A DNA stretch of 41,232 nt. Origin: Candidatus Pacearchaeota archaeon (lineage in GTDB: Archaea > Nanoarchaeota > Nanoarchaeia > Pacearchaeales > GW2011-AR1). The notes below the pieces were generated by a model. That model ran no database searches and was not told where the DNA came from. It worked only from the letters and a program-made list of their open reading frames with translations. The position numbers and the translations under genes are program-made. Below are positions 1-8,898 of this stretch, piece by piece (positions within the stretch are counted from its first letter, which is position 1; each line of letters opens with the position of its first letter). The DNA lies in the NCBI GenBank assembly GCA_023228245.1, contig JALOBN010000006.1, forward strand, positions 27,875 to 69,106, read 5' to 3'.

Positions 1-1
1 A

Positions 2-76
2 TTGGTGACGAAGCACAAAGAGAGGGCGCCAAATGATTGGGCCGGACCACTGCTGAAGAAGGTGATTGGTAGGTGA
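2..76 (+). CDS. C-terminal end of a gene cut by the window edge
   Basis: The frame from base 2 is open for 24 codons and ends at TGA (74-76). The visible tail is hydrophilic and basic, ending LLKKVIGR. The TGA overlaps the GTG start of the next gene, the same stop-start overlap used throughout this element, and this supports it as a real gene end. Function cannot be judged from 24 residues. Confidence 0.45.
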   Translation: MVTKHKERAPNDWAGPLLKKVIGR

Positions 77-453
77 GACCGGAACACGTAGCCAGGGCGA
101 AGAGGCGAATAAAGCGGGGGCTCAACGGGAACCCAGCTCGATCGAAAGGAAGCAACACGAAAGCAGCGCTCAGGAGTGAGCGTGCTGCTCTATTTTCCAT
201 TGGAAAAGGAAGGGTAAAACACCACGAGTACTGCATGACGTGCATGCTGGATTGTGAGGTGCTGAGGGCGGTTGATAACTCGTATGCCGCGAGCTTGCAC
301 CGCACCGGGGGAGGCGACTTGCAGAAGGCAAGAGAGCACGCTGTTATGAAGGACATAGTAGAGAGGGGAGACAACGCGAGATACAATTTCGACACATGTC
401 CGAAGATAGCGATGAGGAGAGGAGTGGAAGAAGAGCGAGTGAGGATAACATGA
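73..453 (+). CDS. Hypothetical basic cysteine-containing protein
   Basis: This is a 126-residue protein starting at GTG in an overlap with the preceding stop. The N-terminal 50 residues are strongly basic (ARAKRRIKRG near residues 8-17). A CMTCMLDC cluster follows near residues 55-62, with one more Cys in DTCPK near residue 108, so a small metal site is possible but not diagnostic. There is no signal peptide or membrane span. It leads a four-gene plus-strand run that ends with a glycosyltransferase. I do not recognise the family; a DNA-binding or structural role would be a guess. Confidence 0.6.
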   Translation: MRPEHVARAKRRIKRGLNGNPARSKGSNTKAALRSERAALFSIGKGRVKHHEYCMTCMLDCEVLRAVDNSYAASLHRTGGGDLQKAREHAVMKDIVERGDNARYNFDTCPKIAMRRGVEEERVRIT

Positions 454-468
454 AGCGAGTGGTAGGTC

Positions 469-798
469 ATGAGCATGATAGACCGAATTAAGAATTTGCG
501 AAATCTGATAGACAGGCGGCAAGCGATAATCATCCGGAGGAAAGAAACCGGAACGCCCAATCACGGACTACTTGAGCAGTTAGATATCGAACGCGATATA
601 ATCAATGCCGCGCCTGAGATGTCATCGATCCTGAGCGAAATCCGGGCTGGGGATGAAGATCGCATATGTAATGTGATCTCATTGGCGAGCCTGTGTAGTA
701 ACATGAGCGAACCTCCGGAATTCGATGAAGAAGATCTGGATTGCCTGCGGCGATTGGCTGCGATGGTGGCCAAAGCGGAGGCGGGCGGTAAGTCATGA
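469..798 (+). CDS. Hypothetical helical protein
   Basis: This 109-residue protein is predominantly charged and helix-forming (MSMIDRIKNLRNLIDRRQ at the start, acidic EFDEEDLDCLRRL near residue 85). It has no membrane span and no recognisable catalytic motif. It begins 15 bp after the previous gene. Its last codon and stop overlap the next start as ATGA (795-798), so translation of the glycosyltransferase is probably coupled to it. Family not recognised. Confidence 0.6.
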   Translation: MSMIDRIKNLRNLIDRRQAIIIRRKETGTPNHGLLEQLDIERDIINAAPEMSSILSEIRAGDEDRICNVISLASLCSNMSEPPEFDEEDLDCLRRLAAMVAKAEAGGKS

Positions 799-1934
799 CC
801 ACAACTCTTCACATACTCGGTCTCGCCCACTTACCAACGGCTGCGATCGATCCGGTTCATGCCTGCGCATATTCTTCCAAAATTCGTAAATTTTGTGAGA
901 TGATGCATAAACACGGTGGATATCGCATAGTGTTCTATGGAGTAGAAGGCAGCGAAGTAGTAGCGGACGAGGTAGTGACCGTGCTGACTGAGCGGGAACG
1001 TGCTCGTATATATGGTCCACTGGATTCGTTCGCGTCACAGTTCTTTAAACACGATGGTAGAGATGAAGCATACACGATATTCAAAAAGAATGCGACTCGT
1101 GAGATACTACAGCGTGTGGGCGAAGGTGACATCCTCTGCAACCCAATGGGTAACTACTACGAAGAACTCTGCAAGCCCGTATCGCAAGGAGGAGTTGAGG
1201 TTGCTAACGGCCAGCCATTCCTCGTCGAGTCCGGTATAGGGTATGACGGTATCCTACTTAATACTCATAGGGTGTTTGAGTCAGAGGCATGGAGACACTA
1301 CGTATACGGCATGTACAAGACATGGACACAGAATAAGTACTTTGTAGATGGCGACTTCTATGATACTGTGATACCAAACTTCTACGATCCTGACCACTAC
1401 GAGCATCGGAAGTCCAGAGAAGATTACTACTTCATGAATTGTCGCATAGCGCAGCGCAAGGGCATCGACATTGCAAAAGCAACAATGGAGGCCACAGGAG
1501 ACAAGCTCATCATAGCAGGACAGCCGGGCGAGAACGTGGACATGAACTCTCCCAACGTGGAGTATATAGGGTACGTGACTGAGAAGGAGAAGATCGATTT
1601 ACTCGCTCATGCGAAGGGACTATTTAGCACGACCAAGTACATCGGTCCGTTCGAAGGAGTCGCAGTAGAGGCCCAGATGAGCGGAACTCCCGTCATAACC
1701 ACAGACTTCGGCTGTTACACGGAGACAGTAAACCACGGCGTGACAGGATATCGAGGCATGGTACTGAAGGACTTCGTAAAAGCAGTAAAGGCCATCAATG
1801 CTGGAAGAATAAGCTCTAAGGCATGCAGGCAATGGGCGGTGAACAGGTACAGCACAAGGGCCGTTGCACCTATGTACGATAGGTACTTTAAAAAATTAGA
1901 AGATTTGTGGGGGGCGGGATGGTCCGCCCTATGA
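795..1934 (+). CDS. GT4-like glycosyltransferase
   Basis: This 379-residue protein has a Rossmann-like opening (TTLHILGLAHLP) and, in the C-terminal half, the GT-B donor-site signature GPFEGVAVEAQMSGTPVI (about residues 280-297), matching the E-x7-E motif of GT4 retaining glycosyltransferases. The following TDFGCYTETVNHGVTGY also fits the nucleotide-sugar site of that family. It would transfer a sugar from an activated nucleotide donor to an unknown acceptor in the cytoplasm. In viruses such enzymes often decorate virion proteins or modify host surface glycans; nothing here picks the acceptor. The start overlaps the previous stop (ATGA). The gene ends 3 bp from the convergent tail-fibre-like gene. 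Confidence 0.85.
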   Translation: MTTTLHILGLAHLPTAAIDPVHACAYSSKIRKFCEMMHKHGGYRIVFYGVEGSEVVADEVVTVLTERERARIYGPLDSFASQFFKHDGRDEAYTIFKKNATREILQRVGEGDILCNPMGNYYEELCKPVSQGGVEVANGQPFLVESGIGYDGILLNTHRVFESEAWRHYVYGMYKTWTQNKYFVDGDFYDTVIPNFYDPDHYEHRKSREDYYFMNCRIAQRKGIDIAKATMEATGDKLIIAGQPGENVDMNSPNVEYIGYVTEKEKIDLLAHAKGLFSTTKYIGPFEGVAVEAQMSGTPVITTDFGCYTETVNHGVTGYRGMVLKDFVKAVKAINAGRISSKACRQWAVNRYSTRAVAPMYDRYFKKLEDLWGAGWSAL

Positions 1935-1937
1935 ATT

Positions 1938-3863
1938 TTAGGTTACCGCATTCAAACTGACTTGTTTGTTTGTGGAATTATCCGTGATGGTTCCGCTAGA
2001 CTTTAGAACATTGCTACAGAATACGAGTCCATCAGTATCGGCATCTAAACCACACCCATGAGCGCAATTGTAAAATATATTTCCGATAACGACACAGTTA
2101 TCAGCCCCCACCAATTGTGCTCCGTATGTATGCTCATACACAGAGTCAAATACGTTGTTGGAAATGACACTGCGTACGTCGGTTATGTACACAGCCATTC
2201 CGTCGACTCCAAGGTTCGAGTTAAACCAAAATCGATTTCCACTGACGTTATTATCATGTCCAGAAATCAATATTAGCCCATTCTTCCCGCCACCGAAATA
2301 ATTACCATTGACGCCGCAGAACGTGCAGGTGTCCAAAAGAATCAAATTGGTGGCCGGTGACGTGGAATTATACCACTCATATGCGATATACCATCCACCC
2401 ACGATGTTGCATCCCTGACAACTAAGCATATGAACAGGAATAGAGCACCCATCCATTCCACTGCCCACAACATGCATTCCATTAGTTGAATGCAGATACA
2501 GTCCTTTCTGATATCCAAACGCAAAGCAGTTTGACATCGCAGAGCCATCAGACTGATCGAACTGGAACGCGATACCATTGCTGAACACCCATGCTTGGAG
2601 GGTCGAGCCTGTGTTTCCAGCCATCCCTGGATTAAAGTGTACCCGGTCGAAATACGAACAATCATAGTTATTGGCTTCGTAAATTCCTCGACTTAGTGGC
2701 CACCCAATGCAATCTGTAACGGTGAGCTTGTTATGGATTATTGTAGCATCGATAGCGTAATAACTATTGTAAAAATCAATCCCGACTATGCTACACTCGT
2801 TGGGTCCAAGACTTCCTTGCATTACTAGGGTAATGGAAGCTTGATACGCTGTTGGGGTGTCATTGGTGGCTTGATCCGGGTAATAGAATTGGATGTTGCG
2901 AATGTGGCTAGCGGCTTCCATTTTCACCGGATAAATTGCGGTGTACGCACTGGATATGATAAATCGAGCGCATTGCTCTTCAGATGCATCGAATATTGTA
3001 TTCGCCCAGCCCTGATCATTCCAGGGGCGATTAGCGCCTTCCAGTGTAACGAATGGATGAATGATTATATCGTCTGTGATATAATAATTAGCAACCGCCA
3101 CAACTACCTTCCCGCCAGCATTGCTTGCCGCTTGAGCATCGATAGCGGCGTTGATTTGTACATCATCGGCAATACCATCCGTAATGTAGTCGCACCAAGA
3201 ATACGGTCCAACGGTTACATATTCTCTGATGCCCGCTCCAGTCGCTCCTACGGGTCCCGTCGCGCCCGTCGCTCCGGCTCCCCCACTCGAACCGCTTGGT
3301 CCGGTCGGTCCTGTGCTTCCTTGTGCTCCAGCTCCTCCGGTCGGACCAGTGGCGCCCGTAGCACCTTGTGCTCCTGCACTGCCGTTTGCCCCGGTTGGAC
3401 CGGTGCTGCCCTGCGTGCCGGCACTGCCGGATGGTCCTGTTGCGCCAGTCGCGCCTTGTGTACCCGCGCTCCCAGATGGCCCTGTCGCCCCTGTAGCACC
3501 CGATCCACTCGGTCCAGTCGGCCCTGTCGAACCCGCGGTCCCTTGTGGTCCTGTTGCCCCAGTTGTACCTGCTCCAGCCGGCCCGGTGCTGCCCGTGGCT
3601 CCCGCGCTCCCCGTAGGTCCAGTTGCTCCAGTAGTACCCGCGCCAGTCGCTCCCACGGGTCCTGTAATACCCTGCGCTCCAGTGGCGCCCGTCGCCCCAG
3701 ATCCTGTGGGTCCAGTGCTTCCTTGTGGCCCGGTAGCTCCCATCGGTCCAGTTGGTCCACTAGCTCCTCCACCTGGACCAATCGGGCCGGTCGCGCCTGT
3801 CATTCCCGCGCCGGTAGCTCCCGTTGCGCCTATGCCCGTCCAGGTGCCGCCTGAGAATATCAT
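1938..3863 (-). CDS. Collagen-like beta-helix fibre/spike protein
   Basis: The 641-residue product has two parts. Residues about 8-210 are almost entirely Gly-X-Y triplets of the [12 protein letters not shown] type, which form trimeric collagen-like shafts in viral and bacterial fibres. Residues about 211-641 resemble a right-handed parallel beta-helix (pectate-lyase or tailspike fold): short turns rich in N, G and I, with repeated [16 protein letters not shown] and GNIFYN-type units. A trimeric receptor-binding or glycan-degrading spike is the likely role. The N-terminus [10 protein letters not shown] resembles the MIFAGYTSP start of the lectin-like protein two genes upstream, suggesting a shared virion attachment peptide. 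The start overlaps the upstream stop (ATGA). This is the last gene of the long minus-strand structural operon. Confidence 0.88.
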   Translation of the reverse strand: MIFSGGTWTGIGATGATGAGMTGATGPIGPGGGASGPTGPMGATGPQGSTGPTGSGATGATGAQGITGPVGATGAGTTGATGPTGSAGATGSTGPAGAGTTGATGPQGTAGSTGPTGPSGSGATGATGPSGSAGTQGATGATGPSGSAGTQGSTGPTGANGSAGAQGATGATGPTGGAGAQGSTGPTGPSGSSGGAGATGATGPVGATGAGIREYVTVGPYSWCDYITDGIADDVQINAAIDAQAASNAGGKVVVAVANYYITDDIIIHPFVTLEGANRPWNDQGWANTIFDASEEQCARFIISSAYTAIYPVKMEAASHIRNIQFYYPDQATNDTPTAYQASITLVMQGSLGPNECSIVGIDFYNSYYAIDATIIHNKLTVTDCIGWPLSRGIYEANNYDCSYFDRVHFNPGMAGNTGSTLQAWVFSNGIAFQFDQSDGSAMSNCFAFGYQKGLYLHSTNGMHVVGSGMDGCSIPVHMLSCQGCNIVGGWYIAYEWYNSTSPATNLILLDTCTFCGVNGNYFGGGKNGLILISGHDNNVSGNRFWFNSNLGVDGMAVYITDVRSVISNNVFDSVYEHTYGAQLVGADNCVVIGNIFYNCAHGCGLDADTDGLVFCSNVLKSSGTITDNSTNKQVSLNAVT

Positions 3864-4132
3864 TTTTTCACCTTTTTCACCTGTGTTATGTCGGAAGCGA
3901 ACTTTTTCATGTCGTCAGCACTCCGGAATCCAGCAACCTTCCAATTTGGCATAGGGTTCACTATCGATCGAGTAGTCGGTTTTTCTGGTGTTCCCTCGGT
4001 GATTTCGATTTTGGAGTCATCGATATTCGCAAGTTTTGCCAGCTCAGTTTTCGCTCGCTCCGCGTACTCTGGCATTTTGCACAAGTTCTCATAGTCGATT
4101 TTTGTCAGTGGTCCTTTCGGGTATCCTTTCAT
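3860..4132 (-). CDS. Hypothetical small protein in fibre operon
   Basis: This is a 90-residue lysine-rich protein ([17 protein letters not shown] at the start, ITQVKKVKK at the end) without signal peptide or membrane span. The C-terminal part ([18 protein letters not shown]) looks like a small alpha/beta module. It sits between the lectin-like receptor gene and the collagen-like fibre gene and overlaps the latter by ATGA. A chaperone or adaptor for the fibre is possible from position alone. Family not recognised. Confidence 0.65.
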   Translation of the reverse strand: MKGYPKGPLTKIDYENLCKMPEYAERAKTELAKLANIDDSKIEITEGTPEKPTTRSIVNPMPNWKVAGFRSADDMKKFASDITQVKKVKK

Positions 4133-4261
4133 GCGATATACCTCATGTAAGTGTGTAATATCGATTCACTTTTCGGATGGTGGTGCTTGCTGCCAGCGAG
4201 CAGATTTTTTAGACTCGATCGACCTATTATCGACACGCGACTTCCGCGTACCGAATAACAA

Positions 4262-5437
4262 TTATTGTGGGGAGGCGGAGAACCGCCCGCCGAGAGCCGA
4301 ACTCGCAGACCAGCGAGAATTACTCGCACTACGCGCCCGCGAACCCGCGTCAGCAGCATGATTCCAAGCACCGCCAGCGAGCAGCTTGATATCGCCGTAA
4401 GTGCCTTGTTTGTACAAGCTGCCTGCGGCTCCGGGCAGATTGTACCAGCCCCACGTCGGTGCCACATCCCCAGATGGATTACCGGTAGTCACCGTTTGCG
4501 GATCGCCAGACACTATGACCTGATGCGTGTGGTTCGCGGCGCCCGCGAATTGGTAACTTTGCTCATCCAGCCACTGCCACCATACCCCGGCATCGTCCTC
4601 CGATCCTATGTTTGATATCATCCGGCGACCTGTGGTAGAAACGTGTCCACCCGTTGTAGTTGGGTTGGCTGATCCGGCGATGTTGACTTCTTCCTCAATT
4701 CCAGTACACAGTACTTGGAATTCAGCATCCTTCATCATCCTGCAGCCGATCAGGCCGAAATCTGAAACGAATGAATTCCAGTCTCGCGTTGTCGAAGCTG
4801 CTGCACCAAATACCGATGCAACGTTAACGCCCGTTCCAGATGCCATATAGATGGCTTTCCAGATAGGCGCGTAGTTCAGTGAGTCGAAATCAGTAGGACC
4901 GCCCCAAACCACGCCGCCGATGAAGCCTACTTTCGGCCTATGTTTGAGGTCCTGGATGGAACGAGGTAGTATGTCTCCCGCCAGGTAGCCGGTGAGCGCA
5001 TGTCCTGCTATTGTGCCCACGTTTGCACATTCGCAATGGAATTGTGCAATTTTGCGAGAATTTGTGGCGGTGTACCCACTTGGAAACGTTGTCGCTGCGG
5101 ATATCAATATTACTGGGACACATCCGCTGATTGGTTGACATGCATAGACATAGAAATTTTTACCAGCACGATTCGCGGCTACGGTATAGTTAGTTCCCAC
5201 TATGGTGTCCCATGAGTCGGCAGTGTTCAAGTCGAATGAGACTGCATAAGGTAGAACATAGCCGTAGTTATTGATGTTCACCGTCATGTAGTCTGGACTC
5301 AGCAGCGTCCGTCTCGTAACCGCCGTGCCGGGCCCCATGTTTGCCCACATCCTAGATCGCTCGTAGTGAGCAGGAAACGAGTACGAATCCAGATTGTACA
5401 TCGTTGCTACTGGCGAAGTGTATCCAGCGAATATCAT
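4262..5437 (-). CDS. C-type-lectin-like receptor-binding protein, candidate DGR target
   Basis: This is a 391-residue protein. Its C-terminal ~130 residues have features of the C-type lectin/formylglycine-enzyme-like fold found in Mtd-type receptor-binding proteins: WWQWLDEQSYQFAG, then KLLAGGAWNHAADAGSRAR, then SNSRWSASSALGGRFSAS at the end. GG-x-W followed by a run of N/S/A residues and a terminal GGR is the usual outline of a variable region diversified by a retroelement. The N-terminus (MIFAGYTSP) resembles that of the collagen-like fibre gene. The start overlaps the upstream stop by ATGA. No reverse transcriptase or template repeat is visible in this window. A plain, non-diversified lectin-type adhesin is the alternative. 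About 130 bp without a gene (4133-4261) follow it. Confidence 0.7.
   Translation of the reverse strand: MIFAGYTSPVATMYNLDSYSFPAHYERSRMWANMGPGTAVTRRTLLSPDYMTVNINNYGYVLPYAVSFDLNTADSWDTIVGTNYTVAANRAGKNFYVYACQPISGCVPVILISAATTFPSGYTATNSRKIAQFHCECANVGTIAGHALTGYLAGDILPRSIQDLKHRPKVGFIGGVVWGGPTDFDSLNYAPIWKAIYMASGTGVNVASVFGAAASTTRDWNSFVSDFGLIGCRMMKDAEFQVLCTGIEEEVNIAGSANPTTTGGHVSTTGRRMISNIGSEDDAGVWWQWLDEQSYQFAGAANHTHQVIVSGDPQTVTTGNPSGDVAPTWGWYNLPGAAGSLYKQGTYGDIKLLAGGAWNHAADAGSRARSASNSRWSASSALGGRFSASPQ
4274..4383 (-). other. Candidate DGR variable region with terminal hairpin
   Basis: This is the 3' end of the lectin-like gene, covering GGAW through GGRFSA. Many codons have the NNT form expected when AAT/AAC template codons are mutated at adenines (aat, cat, gct, gac, agt, tct). 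At its end lies a perfect hairpin: GGCGG, a 4-nt loop, CCGCC (4274-4287). A 12-mer, gccagcgagcag, at the upstream edge (4373-4384) recurs once in the downstream gap (4192-4203), but the homology does not extend, so the gap does not hold a template repeat. Confidence 0.4.
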
Positions 5438-6975
5438 ACTCTATACCTCATGGTAGTGTATGTGTATGGAAGAGTCACAGCAGCAGTAGGCGAGACTTCC
5501 GACGTTATCACTATCTTGGTGTCACTATAGCAACGCAGTGCAATCTCGATGATCTTCGATATGTTACATTGCTGATATTCCCACACATCTGAAGGTTTAG
5601 CTGGGTACGTCGCGCCTACTTTCCGGTAGACTTCGACTTTCAAGTAGTTGCCCATTACAGCGAGTGAATCAAAATCAACCGCGTTCAGCGGTGAGAACTG
5701 CATGTGTGATCCCACCGGTAGGTCAGCTCCAGCGGTGTCTACCCTGGCACGCACCCAATATGCCGTAACTCCATCAATGTCCGTCGACCCGAGGTCTTCT
5801 GTCCATGTAACCGACCCGCTTTTACCGAATGCGTTCACTGACGCAATTGTACCATCCGTGACCGTTAGTGCTGCCCAAGCGCCTCCGTCCCAGTATTCCC
5901 ACACAAACTCGTTATCTGTGTTGTAACTGCCTCCAAGCATCACAACGTCGAGCCTGTGCGAGTTTTCACTTAGACCAAAATATATCGCATCGTCGTGCGC
6001 AGCACCACCATCTGGTACTATGAGAACGTCACCAACCGAGAGCCCTTTGGCAACTAGATCTTGATTATCAAATGCTCCACCGTCGTCTAATCTGCAATAA
6101 TCGAGTCGCGCGCCGGACACATCCAATGCAATGGAGAGATCAAATACGCTGCCAAAAACCGCAGTCGTGAACTCAAGCAAGTTTGCAGATGCATCAACTA
6201 TCGACATGCTACCCGATGACGGAGGTGTGACTAGACTAGCGGCCAACAGATCCAGATATCCCGCTCTTCCCGCGGTGAGCCGACTGTTCAAAATCGACAC
6301 CTGAGACAAGACAGATTGCAGGTTTGTACCGAGCACGAGAGGCAATGCATCGAACTGATTTGCTACCTCGAAGTCGTAGAACCAGGCGGTGATTTTATCG
6401 GCATTTGCAGTCGTACTTGCCACCAATCGTACCTCGTAATCTCGAAGTGACGGCATCTTTTTGCCCCAAATCTTCACACCATCGAAGAATACGAGCACTC
6501 GTCCTTCGGTAATGCCATATGTCACCGTATGTCGAACGGCGTCGGTTATGATGCTCATAAGTGCTGTCGGACCAAATGCAACACCACTTGATTTTCCATA
6601 CACTACGAGCTGGTCATTTAGTGCTCCCACGGTGTCCCTATATGGTCCAGCGATGATGTAATTATCCGCATCTGCCCACAGCTCTAACCCTGCGTCAGCG
6701 TGGTTGCCATCAGCACCCGCGCTGCCTACATCCAGCTCGATGTCTACACTTATGCGATTATGTTTGCCAAATCGTATCGAGGTGGGCAGGTATGATGCCC
6801 CGAGCGTGCCCGCGCCGGCATTCTTTATCTCAATCTTCCCGGTCGCCCCAGGCGCGCTCACGATGGTGGACCCGACGCTAATCGAGCTGCCCCATACCTC
6901 CGAGTCTATTGCAGCATCCACGAACGGATCTAGGAGATAACGACCTTCCGGGATATCGGTAAAAGGTGAAAACAC
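5434..6975 (-). CDS. LamG/concanavalin-like virion surface protein
   Basis: This 513-residue beta-rich protein has an N-terminal ~210 residues resembling a concanavalin A-like (LamG) sandwich: SVDIELDV, AGLELWADADNYIIAG, VRHTVTYGITEGRVLVFFDG, then a closing strand WFYDFEV. A later segment, EYWDGGAWAALTVTDGT through DGVTAYWVRARV (about residues 365-425), is a beta-module often seen in phage tail and baseplate-periphery proteins. It starts at GTG with GGAGGAG just upstream and overlaps the lectin-like gene by ATGA. A glycan-binding or adaptor role in the receptor-binding complex is likely; the exact family is not certain. Confidence 0.6.
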   Translation of the reverse strand: MFSPFTDIPEGRYLLDPFVDAAIDSEVWGSSISVGSTIVSAPGATGKIEIKNAGAGTLGASYLPTSIRFGKHNRISVDIELDVGSAGADGNHADAGLELWADADNYIIAGPYRDTVGALNDQLVVYGKSSGVAFGPTALMSIITDAVRHTVTYGITEGRVLVFFDGVKIWGKKMPSLRDYEVRLVASTTANADKITAWFYDFEVANQFDALPLVLGTNLQSVLSQVSILNSRLTAGRAGYLDLLAASLVTPPSSGSMSIVDASANLLEFTTAVFGSVFDLSIALDVSGARLDYCRLDDGGAFDNQDLVAKGLSVGDVLIVPDGGAAHDDAIYFGLSENSHRLDVVMLGGSYNTDNEFVWEYWDGGAWAALTVTDGTIASVNAFGKSGSVTWTEDLGSTDIDGVTAYWVRARVDTAGADLPVGSHMQFSPLNAVDFDSLAVMGNYLKVEVYRKVGATYPAKPSDVWEYQQCNISKIIEIALRCYSDTKIVITSEVSPTAAVTLPYTYTTMRYRV

Positions 6976-6976
6976 T

Positions 6977-7093
6977 TCAGAACTCCTCCTGCTCTATGGG
7001 AGGATGTGGTGAGGTAGGCGCGTCTTTGGGCGCGATCTTGGCGTGCTTAAGACGTGCATTGCGAGGTGTATCTTTATCGGTTTCTTGGGCCAT
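6977..7093 (-). CDS. Small hypothetical protein, 38 residues
   Basis: An ATG at 7093 opens a 38-codon frame (MAQETDKDTPRNARLKHAKI at the start, EQEEF at the end) stopping at 6977. It overlaps the end of the upstream beta-helix gene by 20 bp and ends two bases before the next GTG start, which fits the operon's coupling pattern. It is hydrophilic and probably disordered. It could simply carry the GGAGGAG ribosome binding site of the next gene, so its expression is uncertain. Confidence 0.45.
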   Translation of the reverse strand: MAQETDKDTPRNARLKHAKIAPKDAPTSPHPPIEQEEF

Positions 7094-8057
7094 GTGTATA
7101 CCTCCATGATTCGGGGTGCGTTAATGGTGCCCAGTCGAGTAACGGGTCGGTGGCGTCATCCCCGCAAGGCACAACCTTTTCCGCTATGCCCGTGTGCCTG
7201 ACATCCTCATACCATCCGGTGTAAGCGTAGAAATTACCATCTGCCCTAATACCCGTGTCCGTAGCTGCGTCGGGACTATAGATATCGTACAGACGATTTA
7301 GATAATGTTCATTCGCGTGGATTGCGTGCCATGTAGCCGCGCCACCTGTGGTGTAGCAGTACGTACCATATGCATTGCTTGCGATAAAATTCCTGAGCAC
7401 GTTGATGCGTTGGGATAGCGCGTGCATTGCTACGCCGTAACCGTTATGCGCCCCACCGCCGAGAGGATCACCAAAGTTCAGTATCGTGCTGTCTGTCAGG
7501 TTTCCGGATACCGTGCCCGAGCCGAATAGGACACCGATCACGTTATCCAGATTGCCGCCGTTCAGGTAGAGTCCGGAGAGCTTCGCATAATCAGCATCAT
7601 TGAGCCATATTCCAATTTTATCATCGTGCAGCACCTCTATGGCCAAATTGCTAAACTCGTGCTTAGGTCCGGTCGCCTTGATGACATGATCATCCCCCGA
7701 GCTGAGGTACATGTCGGATACTTTACATAGGCCATTCTGCAGGTCCAGGGCCACGCCTGACGCGGGAGACACTGCCGCTTTCTGGGCACCATCGTATGTG
7801 GCGCCCATGATCCAGACGTTCGAATTAGCCACCACAAGGTTCTCCGCATACGTGCCGGGAAGGAGCACCACTGCTCCATACTTACCCGCCGACGTGATGG
7901 CAGATTGCGCTAGGAGCTTTGCCTTAGCCGGGCTACTGCCGTCGTAAGACTCGCTCCCGTTAGTTGGGTCTGCAAACCGAGTAGCGCGACCGCTACTCTG
8001 GATCGCAAAAACCCGATTCAGAATAGCCAGGATATTCAGCTCTTCATTAGACGGCAT
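7074..8057 (-). CDS. Pectate-lyase-like beta-helix protein
   Basis: This 327-residue protein has a hallmark opening of viral beta-helix proteins: after a short helical head comes AGKYGAVVLLPGTYAENLVV (about residues 57-76), then repeated coils with N, G and hydrophobic ladders (VWIMGATYDG, VSDMYLSSGDDHVI, FSNLAIEVLHDD, LSGLYLNGGN, TDSTILNFGD). It is likely a trimeric spike or a polysaccharide-binding or cleaving protein on the virion surface; no catalytic triad could be assigned by eye. It sits directly downstream of the 275-residue protein and upstream of the LamG-like gene. Confidence 0.75.
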   Translation of the reverse strand: MPSNEELNILAILNRVFAIQSSGRATRFADPTNGSESYDGSSPAKAKLLAQSAITSAGKYGAVVLLPGTYAENLVVANSNVWIMGATYDGAQKAAVSPASGVALDLQNGLCKVSDMYLSSGDDHVIKATGPKHEFSNLAIEVLHDDKIGIWLNDADYAKLSGLYLNGGNLDNVIGVLFGSGTVSGNLTDSTILNFGDPLGGGAHNGYGVAMHALSQRINVLRNFIASNAYGTYCYTTGGAATWHAIHANEHYLNRLYDIYSPDAATDTGIRADGNFYAYTGWYEDVRHTGIAEKVVPCGDDATDPLLDWAPLTHPESWRYTHGPRNR

Positions 8058-8885
8058 CTAAGCCCTCCTGGGTTCATACTTGAACGAGACCGCCACGGCG
8101 CCGGCAGCTCCGGCGTTCTTGGCAGCAGCATCACGGTTCACCAATGCAACGTGCAGCTCTTGAGTCGAGTCCAGGTCTAAGTATAGGTCGTCTTCCTTAG
8201 TGATGTCCATCACATAGACTGCGCCAACGAGCACACCATACGAGGCCAGATCCACGTCTATGGACGCGCAAAAGTCAGCCGGTAAGAAAGTATCTTTCTT
8301 GAATAGCTGGATCTGGTAGTGGAGTCGCTGGACACTCACGATAGTGAGGCCCGTTATGGTCACGGTGTTATCTGTCAGGCCAACCAGATTCGCGTTAGCC
8401 GAGGCATTCAGAACTAGGCCCGCCAAGAAGTCCACCGTTGGAACCGATGAGATGACATATGCCGGATTCACTATGCTCATCGACTCCAGGAACGCGGAGA
8501 ATTGAGTATCTGGCAGGGTAGACGCCACTATCGCGAGCTGCGTGCCGGCCACGAAGCTGCTCACACGCATGATATCGAAACTTACACCGTTTAGCGTCCT
8601 TCTGCTCCTGGCAGCTACCTCTATCCAATCACTCTGCCTTTCGTGTCCTGGGACGGTGCTTATCAACTGTACTTTTATATTTTGGCTAGAATAAATAGTA
8701 AAACTTTCGATGGACTTAAACTGGGTATTCTGTAGGCCGGATCCCAGGTGTTCGCCGGTCTGGTCCGAGTAGAGTATGCCGCGAGTAACAAAGTTAAACT
8801 CATGGATGCCCGTTGCTGGAAGCACCTTCGTGGTACTGGTTGGGTCCGATGGGAAGGAAAATATGAGAGGAATTTTGCCGTCCAT
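8058..8885 (-). CDS. Beta-rich structural protein candidate
   Basis: I chose ATG at 8885 (MDGKIPLIFSFPSDP), which has GGGAGGAG 9 nt upstream, over an in-frame start at 8912 that would overlap the previous gene. The 275-residue product is rich in alternating hydrophobic/polar strands (LAIVAS, VTITGLTIVSVQ, HYQIQLF, LHVALV) and lacks membrane spans. The penultimate segment, GAVAVSFKYEP, ends like a jelly-roll strand. It lies in the same operon as the small beta proteins and the putative capsid protein. Minor capsid, penton or spike-base roles are all possible; I do not recognise a family. Confidence 0.6.
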   Translation of the reverse strand: MDGKIPLIFSFPSDPTSTTKVLPATGIHEFNFVTRGILYSDQTGEHLGSGLQNTQFKSIESFTIYSSQNIKVQLISTVPGHERQSDWIEVAARSRRTLNGVSFDIMRVSSFVAGTQLAIVASTLPDTQFSAFLESMSIVNPAYVISSVPTVDFLAGLVLNASANANLVGLTDNTVTITGLTIVSVQRLHYQIQLFKKDTFLPADFCASIDVDLASYGVLVGAVYVMDITKEDDLYLDLDSTQELHVALVNRDAAAKNAGAAGAVAVSFKYEPRRA

Positions 8886-8898
8886 ATCCAACTCCTCC

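Noticed and set aside
2841..3954. Long plus-strand frames across the collagen-like region
   Set aside because: They are mirror images of the GC-rich Gly-X-Y repeats (runs such as APVAPVAP and Arg/Ser-rich), with no independent start signal.
4129..4467. Minus-strand frame across the gap after the lectin gene
   Set aside because: It is out of frame with the lectin-like gene and overlaps its end; the sequence shows no coding character.
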